This document shows positions 6,696 through 15,346 of a stretch of DNA of 64,000 bases, in pieces; position 1 is the stretch's first letter; each line of letters begins with the position of its first letter. The translations under genes and the position numbers were made by a program. The notes below the pieces were generated by a model that ran no database searches, had not been told where the DNA came from, and saw nothing but the letters and a program-made list of their open reading frames with translations. The stretch covers positions 1 to 64,000 of the forward strand of contig CAVCMG010000004.1 in assembly GCA_963603285.1 (NCBI GenBank), written 5' to 3'. The DNA comes from UBA11957 sp963603285. Its GTDB lineage: Bacteria; Bacillota; Clostridia; Lachnospirales; Lachnospiraceae.

Positions 6696-7868
6696 TTACA
6701 AAATCCCGACTTGTTCTGCAAGCGGTTTTCGGGTCTTTTTACGGGTTATTTCCACAATCCCCAGCGGTGTCATATCGATCACCACGGTTTCGATCGGATC
6801 CTTTGCCGCCAATATGCGCAGCTGTGCAAGCAGTTCTTCCTGATCCTCCGGTTTCTTCATATTGATAAAGTCCACCAGAATCATACCCGACAGATTGCGC
6901 AGACGCAGCTGGTGCATCAATGCATCCGCCGCTTCCAGATTCATCTTGCGGTAGATTTCCTGCGGCTGCTTTTTGCTGCTGTATTTTCCCGAATTGACGT
7001 CCACCGAGACAAAGGCATCCGTCTGCTGGATCACAAGAAATCCGCCACTTTTGAGCCATACCTTTTCGCCACACACTTCGTCGAGTACCTTTTCCAGACG
7101 GTACAGCTTGTATAGCGGCAGCAGGGCATCCTCATAGAGGCTGACCTGTATATCCTCTGCACTTTGTACTTCGTCTGCGATATCTCTGCAGTCTGTCCGC
7201 AAAACAATACCGTCCTTTGCATACTCCTTCAGCATCGCCATATAACCGCTCTCTGCCTTTTCCAGTACCGAAAACACAGGACGGGTATCTGCCATGTGCA
7301 AAATACGCTTATAACGCTCCAGCAGCCGTCTGTATTCCGCCGCAAGCACTTCGTCCGGTACACCCGCCGCATTCGTGCGGATAATCAGCTGTGTATCCGC
7401 CGGACGTTCAAACGTCTGGACAAGCGTACGCAGCCGGTCACGCTCCGGCTGTGGCAGTTTCCGGGAGATTCCGGTCTCATCCTTACCTCTTGTCAGTACC
7501 ATGTGCGCACTGTGCAGGGAAAAGAGCGCCGTCACCCGCGGATTTTTCTTGCGTCCGGCCTCCTTTGTGACCTGTACGGCCAGCTGCGACATACTTTTTA
7601 ATGCTTTTGCTTCCTTCTGGTTGGGCTGGTATGCCAGCTCCTGCTCCGCCAGCTCCATATAGCAGGAGGTGTCCTTATCGATCATAACGAACGCACAGTT
7701 CATAAAAGCCTGCACGCGATCCACCTGCGCCAGATAAATATTTCCAAGAATCTCGTCACCGTTTTCAGACCACATACGGATCTCTGTGATCTTTTTATCT
7801 TCCTCGAGCGCCGCCGCCAGAAATTCCCGGCCCCTGTAAGGAAGCTTTGTAACGACCAGCTTACGCAA
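6696..7868 (-). CDS. rng: Ribonuclease E/G family protein
   Basis: This is an RNase G-type endoribonuclease, expected to act in rRNA and mRNA processing. The 390-residue product contains an S1-like RNA-binding region near the N-terminus (GNIYLAQVDRVQAFMNCAFVMID), then FLVIQQTDAFVSVDVNSGKYS and GMILVDFINMKK, whose aspartates match the catalytic magnesium ligands of RNase E/G, and a C-terminal ETVVIDMTPLGIVEITRKK. It overlaps the upstream radical-SAM-linked gene by 8 bp. This neighbourhood with rplU and rpmA is common in Clostridia. Confidence 0.92.
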   Translation of the reverse strand: MRKLVVTKLPYRGREFLAAALEEDKKITEIRMWSENGDEILGNIYLAQVDRVQAFMNCAFVMIDKDTSCYMELAEQELAYQPNQKEAKALKSMSQLAVQVTKEAGRKKNPRVTALFSLHSAHMVLTRGKDETGISRKLPQPERDRLRTLVQTFERPADTQLIIRTNAAGVPDEVLAAEYRRLLERYKRILHMADTRPVFSVLEKAESGYMAMLKEYAKDGIVLRTDCRDIADEVQSAEDIQVSLYEDALLPLYKLYRLEKVLDEVCGEKVWLKSGGFLVIQQTDAFVSVDVNSGKYSSKKQPQEIYRKMNLEAADALMHQLRLRNLSGMILVDFINMKKPEDQEELLAQLRILAAKDPIETVVIDMTPLGIVEITRKKTRKPLAEQVGIL

Positions 7869-8562
7869 TGGTCTTACCTAACGCATCCAGCGGACAGAAA
7901 TCATGGTCGCCACGGTCCGCATAGACTTCTTTTCTGTGGATCATCAGGGAAAACTCATCGACCGGCAGCGCATACGCTCTGGCAAAAGCTTCGATAACCA
8001 GCTCCGGGCGAAGATTATCACTGCTTCCGGAGGATACCTGCATAAAGATACCGTCCTCTTCGAAATGCCATTCGTAGACAAGCGGCCGGATATCCATTTC
8101 CTTCTCGCCCTTTTTCGTTTTCTTCGTCACAATAATGGACGTCTGTTCCATAAATGTCGTGAATTTATTCTTCCAGTCCATTCCCAGAGCTTCCGACTCA
8201 CGGAAACGAACGATATAGTCGGCAGCCTCCACCAGAGACATCGCCTTGCTGGCTTTTTCCTCCGGCACCTGCACAACATTCAAGACGCGCATCCCCTCCA
8301 CCATAACAGCATTGAGCTTAGCAATCAGCTCATCGGAGGTATACGCATCACTTTTTAACATCAGATCAAAATATTCTCCCTCACTGGTCAGTCCGACGCC
8401 CAGCGGATTGGCAAAGGACATGATCATATGCGGGCTGAAGCCCTCGGAATACGCCACATCAATACCAGCTCTGCGGATCGCTCTCTGGAAGTACCGCATG
8501 ATATCCAGATGGCCGATAAATTTCATCGCACCCTCTTTGGCAAATTTAACTCTAATTTTCAT
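7861..8562 (-). CDS. TIGR03936-type radical-SAM-linked protein (DUF2344)
   Basis: This 233-residue protein belongs to the DUF2344 family, always found beside or fused to a TIGR03960-type radical SAM protein. Recognisable parts are MKIRVKFAKEGAMKFIGHLD at the N-terminus and AYSEGFSPHMIMSFANPLG. The start is the ATG ending at 8562, with GGGAGGTGTCTGCT ahead of it; it overlaps the radical SAM gene by 11 bp and the RNase G gene by 8 bp, so the three are translationally coupled. The biochemical role is unknown; a part in tRNA or rRNA modification is only a guess from context. Confidence 0.88.
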   Translation of the reverse strand: MKIRVKFAKEGAMKFIGHLDIMRYFQRAIRRAGIDVAYSEGFSPHMIMSFANPLGVGLTSEGEYFDLMLKSDAYTSDELIAKLNAVMVEGMRVLNVVQVPEEKASKAMSLVEAADYIVRFRESEALGMDWKNKFTTFMEQTSIIVTKKTKKGEKEMDIRPLVYEWHFEEDGIFMQVSSGSSDNLRPELVIEAFARAYALPVDEFSLMIHRKEVYADRGDHDFCPLDALGKTIA

Positions 8563-10411
8563 AGCAGACACCTCCCTTATAGGATCTCGCACCGCAGCCT
8601 GCGCATTTCATCCGGCAGTTCGGCGTAACAGTCTCCTCCTGTGCTCTGTGCCATTCCCGCAGCATAAATGCCTTGGTCACACCGGCATTGATGAAATCCC
8701 ACGGGAAGATCTCATCCTCAGCTCTCGTACGGCAGACATAGAAATCCGGATCCACATGACAGGCTGCAAAAGCCTCGTCCCAGGCCTCCTGTTTATAATA
8801 TTCACCCCAGGCATCAAAGCTCTGGCCATGCTCGTAGGCATACTGGATCACATCGGCCACCTTGCGGTCACCACGGGCCAGCACGCCCTCCAGAACACTG
8901 ACATCAGCCTCATGCCAGTTGTACTTGATACTCTTCTGGTTCAGCTGCGCATGGATCTCACGGCGCACGATACCGGCACGGTCAAGAAATTCTTCCTTTT
9001 TGCACATCGGTGCCCACTGGAACGGTGTGAACGGCTTCGGCACAAAGAAAGATGTGCTGACAACGATCTGCACCTTACCGTTTCTCTGATCCTTCGGAAT
9101 CTCATAGTAACGCTCCGCAATCTTTTCTGCCAGATGGGCGATCGCTTTCATATCATCCTCTGTCTCTGTCGGCAGTCCCAACATGAAATACAGCTTCACG
9201 CGGTTCCATCCGCCCTCGAAAGCCTGTCCCGCACCATGCAGGATATCTTCCTCTGTCAGACCCTTGTTGATAACGTCGCGCATACGCTGGGAACCGGCCT
9301 CCGGTGCGAACGTCAGGCTGCTCTTTTTGATATCCTGTACCTTCTGCATGACATCCAGAGAAAAGGCATCGATACGCAGAGATGGAAGAGAAATATTCAC
9401 GCCACGGCGGTTACACTCGTCAATCAGGAAATTCACCAGCTCCGGCAGCTGACTGTAATCACTGGAGCTTAAAGAACTCAGGGAAATTTCATCATCACCC
9501 GTAGCATCCAGCATCGCCATTGCACGTTTTTTTAAGAAGTCCAGACTGCGTTCCCGCAACGGGCGGTAGATCATACCGGCCTGACAGAAACGGCATCCAC
9601 GGATACATCCACGCTGGATCTCGAGTACGACACGATCCTGCGTTGCCTTGATAAACGGAACAACCGGCGCTGTCGGATAGTAGGTATCGCTCATATCCAT
9701 CACAACCTGCTTGTCGATCGTCGTCGGCAAAGACGGATCCACCGGTGTAAAGCTGTCGATGGTTCCATCTTCTTTATAGGTTACATTGTAAAGGGATGGT
9801 GCATAGATGCCCGGGATTTTACCGGCTTCCATGAGAAATTCTCTCCTGCTCCATCCTTCTTTTCTGGCTTTCTGATACAGGGCCAGCAGTTCAAAATAGA
9901 CCGTCTCACCCTCTCCGATATAAAACAGATCGAAAAACGGTGCGATCGGCTCCGGATTGTACGTGCACGGGCCGCCACCGATCACGATCGGCACACCCCA
10001 GTCACGATCCTCGGCCCGCAGCGGAATACCGGACAGATCCAGCACCTGTAAAATATTGGTGTAGCACATCTCATACTGGATCGTGATACCAAGGAAATCA
10101 AAATCTTTGATCGGATCCTGGGATTCCAGAGCAAAGAGCGGAATCTTCTCCGCCTTCATCACCTCTTCCAGATCCGGCCACGGGGAATAGACACGCTCAC
10201 ACCAGACATCATCCTCCTGATTAAACATATCGTATAAAATCTGAATGCCCAGATGGGACATACCGATCTCATAGACATCCGGGAAACACATACAGAATCT
10301 TGTAGAAACAGCCTCTTTATCCTTCATCACGGCATTGACCTCATTGCCGATATAGCGGGCCGGTTTTTCAATCTTTAATAATATCTCATCGCTTAACGCT
10401 AATTTTCGCAT
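8552..10411 (-). CDS. TIGR03960 family B12-binding-type radical SAM protein
   Basis: The protein is about 619 residues. An N-terminal B12-binding-like region (FCMCFPDVYEIGMSHLGIQI) precedes a radical SAM domain with the cluster motif CIRGCRFC (CxxxCxxC) and the SLSSSDYSQL stretch. The last residues hold further cysteines (CRMKCAGCGA) that could bind metal. The start is the ATG ending at 10411, with GGAAAGGAAAAGT ahead. It is the first gene of a three-gene unit with the DUF2344 partner and RNase G, behind a strong promoter at 10456-10484. Substrate unknown. Confidence 0.9.
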   Translation of the reverse strand: MRKLALSDEILLKIEKPARYIGNEVNAVMKDKEAVSTRFCMCFPDVYEIGMSHLGIQILYDMFNQEDDVWCERVYSPWPDLEEVMKAEKIPLFALESQDPIKDFDFLGITIQYEMCYTNILQVLDLSGIPLRAEDRDWGVPIVIGGGPCTYNPEPIAPFFDLFYIGEGETVYFELLALYQKARKEGWSRREFLMEAGKIPGIYAPSLYNVTYKEDGTIDSFTPVDPSLPTTIDKQVVMDMSDTYYPTAPVVPFIKATQDRVVLEIQRGCIRGCRFCQAGMIYRPLRERSLDFLKKRAMAMLDATGDDEISLSSLSSSDYSQLPELVNFLIDECNRRGVNISLPSLRIDAFSLDVMQKVQDIKKSSLTFAPEAGSQRMRDVINKGLTEEDILHGAGQAFEGGWNRVKLYFMLGLPTETEDDMKAIAHLAEKIAERYYEIPKDQRNGKVQIVVSTSFFVPKPFTPFQWAPMCKKEEFLDRAGIVRREIHAQLNQKSIKYNWHEADVSVLEGVLARGDRKVADVIQYAYEHGQSFDAWGEYYKQEAWDEAFAACHVDPDFYVCRTRAEDEIFPWDFINAGVTKAFMLREWHRAQEETVTPNCRMKCAGCGARSYKGGVCYEN

Positions 10412-10455
10412 ACTTTTCCTTTCCATAATAAAGCGGAATGCATAGAATCCGTAAT

Positions 10456-10484
10456 AGTATACTGGATTTCACTGTGAACTGCAA
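10456..10484 (-). promoter_or_regulatory. Promoter of the radical SAM / RNase G operon
   Basis: On the minus strand TTGCAG (10479-10484) and TATACT (10456-10461) are 17 bp apart, 45 bp before the start codon. Confidence 0.7.
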
Positions 10485-10567
10485 GAGTGAAAAGTGCCGG
10501 AATCAAAAATGAATAGTGCCCAAAAATAGGGAGTGATTTTTGGTGAATATTACTTGAATTCAAACAA

Positions 10568-10608
10568 GAAAGTCCACCTGAAACGTTCATAATTTCAGAT
10601 GGACTTTC
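10568..10608 (-). terminator. Terminator after the Rpn-like remnant
   Basis: GAAAGTCCA and TGGACTTTC pair, with an inner CTGAAA/TTTCAG extension. The hairpin lies directly after the stop at 10612. Confidence 0.65.
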
Positions 10609-10611
10609 CTA

Positions 10612-11054
10612 TTACTTTACCTGTAATACAGCCTTTTCAAACTCCTTAATTGTATCAGTACTCATCGCAAGCAAAATCCAACGGTTTAAAATTTCCGGAT
10701 CATGTACTTTTTTTATGATTTCACTTAGCTTTTCTGATAGCCCACCCTTCAATTCCAGAACATCGACAAGAACACTATATAAGGTTTCTGCTCTTCCTTC
10801 TGCTCTGCCTTCCTCGCGTGCCTCTTCTCTCTGCACTGCAGTATCTCATGTCCTGCGTTCGAATTGATATTGATAACCTTTACTTTCAGCTCAAGCATCG
10901 GATCCGCCACTTTCACGAGATACGATTCTGACAGTTTCAGTTCACTTTCTGTCGGGAGAATACTGTTTTTTACCAGTCTGTTTTCTTTTGCCTGATACGG
11001 GAACATATGGATATCTTCTCTGGAATTGACTGTTTCTCTTTTCTTACGTGTCAT
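10612..11054 (-). pseudogene. Remnant of an Rpn/PD-(D/E)XK nuclease family gene
   Basis: Two overlapping reading frames together resemble a much shortened Rpn-type (recombination-promoting nuclease, YhgA-like) gene. The upstream frame (11054-10749) has NSILPTESELKLSESYLVKVADPMLELKVKVININ, like the middle of such proteins. The downstream frame (from a GTG at 10836 to 10612) has the repetitive REEAREEGRAEGRAET stretch and a helical tail typical of their C-termini. The catalytic N-terminal region is missing and the frames do not join, so the gene is broken by deletion and frameshift near 10836. Family assignment is by pattern memory only. Confidence 0.55.
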
Positions 11055-11380
11055 AAATCATCCGTCTCCTTTCGTCATTGGTCAGAAGCAGCTGTACAAC
11101 ACTTTCTTAATACTGCAAAAACATATTACTGTTTCTATCAGAACTACATTTTCCCCAAATCCATATTCACATTAATAATTTGCTTTGCCTCTGACAGGCT
11201 GCATCATTATTCTGTTATTCATCAAAATGGAATATCCTGCCGACTGGCTTTGAAAAGATATATAAGATTTGATGTGCTCAAAGTATACGTGTCAAGAAGT
11301 AATGATATAATTCAAATAATAAATTACTATTTTTGTAATTTGATCATTTTTCACACTCTATACATGTCTGAAAACATGCG
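11055..11380. other. AT-rich non-coding stretch
   Basis: No convincing gene, promoter or repeat is visible here. A plus-strand open frame across it has no ribosome site and an implausible composition. Confidence 0.5.
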
Positions 11381-11409
11381 AAAAGGGAAACAGATCTGAC
11401 TCTGTTCCC
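11381..11409 (-). terminator. Terminator after the surface protein gene
   Basis: On the minus strand GGGAACAGA pairs with TCTGTTTCCC (one bulge) and is followed by TTTTC, about 20 bp after the restored stop at 11429. Confidence 0.7.
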
Positions 11410-11429
11410 CACTTGCTGTACTTAAAAAT

Positions 11430-11847
11430 TATTTTGTAACCGTCACGTTGACTTTCACACTCTTGCTTCCGGAGGTTACTGTGATGGTGGCTGTTCCTGC
11501 TTTCTTCGCAGTTACTTTACCTTTTTTATCCACTGTGGCAACTTTCTTGTTGGAAGTCTTGTAGCTCAGTTTATCCTTGGATGTGAACGGTGTAATCGAG
11601 GATACCAGCTGGAATACGTCACCCTGTACGAGCGCGATTTTCTGGTATTTACTGTAATACCTGTGGTCTTGACATAGCCTGTCTGTACCTTGATCGTCGC
11701 TGTCAGGACAAGGCCGCTGGCCAGTGTTGCCGTTACCTTGGCTGTACCTTTCTTTTTACCGGTGATCTTGCCATTGTTTACAGTAACAACCTTTGCATTG
11801 CCGGTGTTCCAGGATGCTACATAGTCACCTGCTGCCATATCTTTTAC
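11430..11847. repeat. Direct repeat, copy A (3' end of surface protein gene)
   Basis: By eye this 418-bp stretch is identical to 15348-15765 in the same orientation. It encodes the C-terminal Ig-like domain of the surface protein. Identity ends abruptly on both sides. The offset is 3918 bp. Confidence 0.9.
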
Positions 11848-14286
11848 GGACAGTGTTGCGGACTGTTTTACCTTTAACGGTACATTTGCCGCATTCAAGG
11901 AGCCAGTAGCTGCCAGACGGGCGATCGCTGCTGTCTCCGCATATCCACATCTGGAACAGGTTCTGGTCTGTACACCATCAGCAAGGGCTGTCGGTGCCTG
12001 TGTGGCTACCCAGCCGCCCATAGCGTGGCCGAGAGCCGGGGTAGTCTGTTGCGGTACGGTTACTGTGCCGCATACGGAGCACTTCTTGCCTTCGGTTAAT
12101 CCGGCAGCAGTACACGTCGCTGCTTTTGCCGGAAGTGTTGTCAGCTTGTGACCGGTTGCCGGGATAGATTCAGTGTAACTTCTATCGCCATCTTTACATC
12201 TGTAGGTGCGTACGCCAGCTGTAGTGCAGGTCGGTGCTGTTGTCACTGCGGAAGTATACTCATGCGTATGTCCCCCAACTTGACTGATGTTAATTGTACG
12301 AGTTAATCCATATGAAGCAACATGGTAATAATATTCCGTACCGGCTTTTGCTATAAGTGTTATTTGTTTTTTCTCGTAATCATCCTCAACATCTTCTGCG
12401 CCTTCAAGTTCCCCATCATTATAGATGTCTATTTCATCATCCAATGTACCATAATAGTTTCCATCAGCCCATTCATATTTACCATCATCCGAAAAGACAT
12501 ATGTGCCATCCTTTTCTGGTACAAACAAATAATATGTTTCCTCCAGATGTCTTATATCTTCATCTTCCGGATCTACAGTTTCCTGAATGCTCACATTATT
12601 TGCTCCCAGCTTCAATAGTCGACCACTATCTGACCAGTCTTTTTTGGTAGGCATGTTTACTGTTATATAGCCCTGTGATTCACGATTATCCCAGTCCGTA
12701 CCAACATTAACCTCATATGTACCTGTCGCGCCGCTATAATAATTTTTCGTTTTATTGGAAACTGTACAGTAAATTTCATTTCCGTAATCATCGTATGCCG
12801 GATCGTACTCATAACCAAGCAACTGATTAAGCAGATATTTTCTCGTTGACTCATCCTCGTATGTAAGAGTCAAAGTCCAATCATTAAGTATAGTATCTAC
12901 TAAAGCAGTATATGTTGCCTTACCTTTTTTAGTAATTTCGCACGCTTTAATACTTTTGTTTGCAATAAACTCAATAGTATCTTTTTTTATCTCATCATAA
13001 TGTGTGAATGTAAAATAATAGACATCATCCTTTTTTACATCAAGGATTTCACGAGACATATTTACCCATCTATCCTTGGTATATAAATAACAATCTGATG
13101 ATTTCTGGGAACTTATGTAATATTTTCCGTCCTGAGTTGCTGTGAACTTATAATATTTGTAATTATTACTGCCTGATTCTGTAACTTCTACAATTTTCGC
13201 GCCAGTTGTCAGTTCTGCTTCAGTTACACTTAGAGCAGCAAGACTTTTTACATTAATCGTGTAATCCTCTGCAGTAGCTAATTCAGTCCCATCAGTATTA
13301 CAGATAACTAATTTATATGTACCTACAGATAAATTTGAAAAATCAACAATTTTTTCATTTTCATTTATTAACTCAACTTCATAAGTATCATTATATAAGC
13401 CCCTGACATAATAGAACAGCTCATCATCATCGTCATTATACTCCCAGTAAAGAGAATCACCCGATGTTATTTTGTCATTTGCATAATTTAATGTATATTT
13501 GATCTTCAGGCCTTTTCCGTCTAATGTCTGTTTCTCTGCCAGAGTACAGGGATCTCCCTCTACAGTAATCGTAGCATCTTTGATCTGACTGGTTTTCACC
13601 AGCTTAACAGTTTCATCTCCCATATAATCATACTCATCTAATGCACCAAAACAGAAATAATAAATTTTTCCTGCAACTAAATAAACCTTATTATCAGAAA
13701 CCGTAACTGTTTCATTTTCACAATACCCACTGATATTCGCATCGATATTCTTAAAATAATATGTTTCACTTTCTGTAGGCACGAATTTATAGTAATAAAC
13801 AGTCGCACCACTTGAAATTGTAACGGGTATATCTTCATCTAGTACCAGCGTACCTGCATCTTTGCGTTCTGCATTCGTCCCAGTCTGTACATCGTCCTCA
13901 GACTGTGTCGCTATCTGTTCCTCTAAATTGGGATTTCCATCTTTTGAGTTATTCTCTGATGTGCCATTACTGTTTTCAGTCTTAGCTGAAATTTCTACTG
14001 ATGTTGAATTGTCGTTGTCTGCACTACTATCTGTTGCAGCACCATCAACTAAAGTGCCCTCTCCAACATCCTGATTTGCCCCCCCCGACACATTTTCGTC
14101 AGCTGTCGCGGTCTCTTCCGGGGCACTGGTTTCGACAGTGGATTCTTCCTCTGTCACTGCGGACTGTACTGCTGTCTCAGTTTCCGGAAGCTCGGAAGCC
14201 ATGGCCGGTACGACACTGGTAAAGGTCAGAGTACCACAAAGCAGCATAGTCATCATACGTTTTCCAACATTGGATTTTCGTATCAT
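11566..14286 (-). CDS. Secreted Ig-like (BIG2) surface protein, 3' frameshift
   Basis: The protein as read is 906 residues. A signal peptide (about 1-30, ending PAMASE) is followed by an acidic Ser/Thr-rich linker, several beta-rich modules containing YYYKFVPTESETYYF and YYKFTATQDGKYYI, and two CxxC ribbon modules (HTHEYTSAVTTAPTCTTAG, KKCSVCGTVTVPQ, RTCSRCGYAETAA). A BIG2-type Ig domain is at the end. The frame breaks at a run of four T (11638-11641): one extra base would restore the domain and extend it to a stop at 11429-11431, ending in a valine-rich strand. The ATG has AAGGAGGAGAAAAGT ahead. No LPxTG anchor is visible. Function unknown; adhesion is a reasonable guess. Confidence 0.85.
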   Translation of the reverse strand: MIRKSNVGKRMMTMLLCGTLTFTSVVPAMASELPETETAVQSAVTEEESTVETSAPEETATADENVSGGANQDVGEGTLVDGAATDSSADNDNSTSVEISAKTENSNGTSENNSKDGNPNLEEQIATQSEDDVQTGTNAERKDAGTLVLDEDIPVTISSGATVYYYKFVPTESETYYFKNIDANISGYCENETVTVSDNKVYLVAGKIYYFCFGALDEYDYMGDETVKLVKTSQIKDATITVEGDPCTLAEKQTLDGKGLKIKYTLNYANDKITSGDSLYWEYNDDDDELFYYVRGLYNDTYEVELINENEKIVDFSNLSVGTYKLVICNTDGTELATAEDYTINVKSLAALSVTEAELTTGAKIVEVTESGSNNYKYYKFTATQDGKYYISSQKSSDCYLYTKDRWVNMSREILDVKKDDVYYFTFTHYDEIKKDTIEFIANKSIKACEITKKGKATYTALVDTILNDWTLTLTYEDESTRKYLLNQLLGYEYDPAYDDYGNEIYCTVSNKTKNYYSGATGTYEVNVGTDWDNRESQGYITVNMPTKKDWSDSGRLLKLGANNVSIQETVDPEDEDIRHLEETYYLFVPEKDGTYVFSDDGKYEWADGNYYGTLDDEIDIYNDGELEGAEDVEDDYEKKQITLIAKAGTEYYYHVASYGLTRTINISQVGGHTHEYTSAVTTAPTCTTAGVRTYRCKDGDRSYTESIPATGHKLTTLPAKAATCTAAGLTEGKKCSVCGTVTVPQQTTPALGHAMGGWVATQAPTALADGVQTRTCSRCGYAETAAIARLAATGSLNAANVPLKVKQSATLSVKDMAAGDYVASWNTGNAKVVTVNNGKITGKKKGTAKVTATLASGLVLTATIKVQTGYVKTTGITVNTRKSRSYRVTYSSWYPRLHRSHPRIN

Positions 14287-14326
14287 ACTTTTCTCCTCCT
14301 TCGTATGAATAAAATAAGACTATTTT

Positions 14327-14354
14327 ATTTTATCACACATCATGTTCACGTCAA
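14327..14354 (-). promoter_or_regulatory. Promoter of the surface protein gene
   Basis: On the minus strand TTGACG (14349-14354) and TAAAAT (14327-14332) are 16 bp apart, about 40 bp before the start codon. Confidence 0.5.
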
Positions 14355-14420
14355 TGATTTTGGTTGGGGAATAATAACCTAAACTTTGCATAATATTTTA
14401 TGAACTTTTGACAAAAACAA

Positions 14421-14464
14421 AAAGGACACGTTTTCGATCATAACAATCGAAGCGATGTCCCTTT
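14421..14464 (-). terminator. Terminator after the 2TM-NUDIX gene
   Basis: On the minus strand AAAGGGACAT pairs imperfectly with GTGTCCTTT around an inner TTCGAT/ATCGAA stem, followed by a T run. Confidence 0.7.
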
Positions 14465-14479
14465 CCGCCAACTGAATGG

Positions 14480-15211
14480 CTATACGATTATGGATTCTTT
14501 TACGAAATCAAGAACTTCCAAATTCTTTTTCTGGATATTCTCATCTTTTTCCATCTCCTGCATTGTCATCCAATAGTAATGTTTATTACCGATTTTAAAA
14601 TCCGGTTCTTTTAAAGCCTCCGGCAAATTCTCGATGGAAATCTCATATAATCTATGATTATACACTCTGTTTTCCTGATGACTGACCGAATACTTTTCCT
14701 GTACCCTGGATGAAACATATGTACATTGCAAGCTGTCACGATCAAGATTTAAATCCGCAGCCACACGCTCTGTAATACCCTCTTCATTGTTTCTCCTTTG
14801 CGTCTTATAATTCAGAAAAAGCTTACAATCCCAACGTTCATCATAATACAAAAGAAACTTATCCCTTTTCTTAATGACAACAAGCGAATGATTGTGTTCG
14901 ATCTGATTAAGATGTTCAATGTCTTCCAACAAATCTGTATGATGATAATTCTGCGTATAAGCTTTCCATAAATCGAATACAATTTTTGCCATATATGCAA
15001 TACCGATTACAGCAAATATCGTCTGTAAAACAATTCCCGGAAGTCCTAAAAACGATGTATAGGTTGCGGTGAAAACTGACAAAAGAAACGACACCCCTGC
15101 AATAACCGTATCTACGGTAACATCTTTTCCGATATATGTTCGTTTCTTTTCTAACAATAATTCTAACTCTTTATCATCTATCAATAATCTCATATATGGT
15201 TTCCTTATCAT
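14480..15211 (-). CDS. 2TM-NUDIX protein resembling CBASS effector Cap16
   Basis: The 243-residue protein has two membrane segments near residues 32-52 and 58-80. Its cytosolic domain reads like a NUDIX fold: HSLVVIKKRDKFLLYYDERW, then KHYYWMTMQEMEKD at the end. The NUDIX box is degenerate (EEGITERVAADLNL instead of the glutamate-rich REUXEE core), so hydrolysis is unlikely. This layout matches the SMODS-associated NUDIX family, whose members (Cap16) are membrane effectors of cyclic-nucleotide anti-phage systems. No CD-NTase or other CBASS gene is nearby, so it would be an orphan. It lies between two copies of the surface protein gene and has its own terminator. Assignment is from remembered family patterns. 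Confidence 0.65.
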   Translation of the reverse strand: MIRKPYMRLLIDDKELELLLEKKRTYIGKDVTVDTVIAGVSFLLSVFTATYTSFLGLPGIVLQTIFAVIGIAYMAKIVFDLWKAYTQNYHHTDLLEDIEHLNQIEHNHSLVVIKKRDKFLLYYDERWDCKLFLNYKTQRRNNEEGITERVAADLNLDRDSLQCTYVSSRVQEKYSVSHQENRVYNHRLYEISIENLPEALKEPDFKIGNKHYYWMTMQEMEKDENIQKKNLEVLDFVKESIIV

Positions 15212-15287
15212 TTCTTATTAGAATTCCAAAAGATTATATCATATTTCCAAATACACAAACAATATGATTTTATATTTCCATAAATAA

Positions 15288-15319
15288 AATTCCCGGAGAC
15301 GGTATCATCTCCGGGAATT
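15288..15319 (-). terminator. Terminator after the decayed surface protein copy
   Basis: AATTCCCGGAGA and TCTCCGGGAATT form a perfect 12-bp stem, followed on the minus strand by TTATTT. Confidence 0.85.
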
Positions 15320-15346
15320 CGTGCACTATTTCATGCTTTATGTTTC

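Noticed and set aside
11007..11399. Plus-strand open frame of 130 codons
   Set aside because: It has no ribosome site, an unlikely composition rich in Ile, Phe, Tyr and His, and overlaps the Rpn-like remnant.
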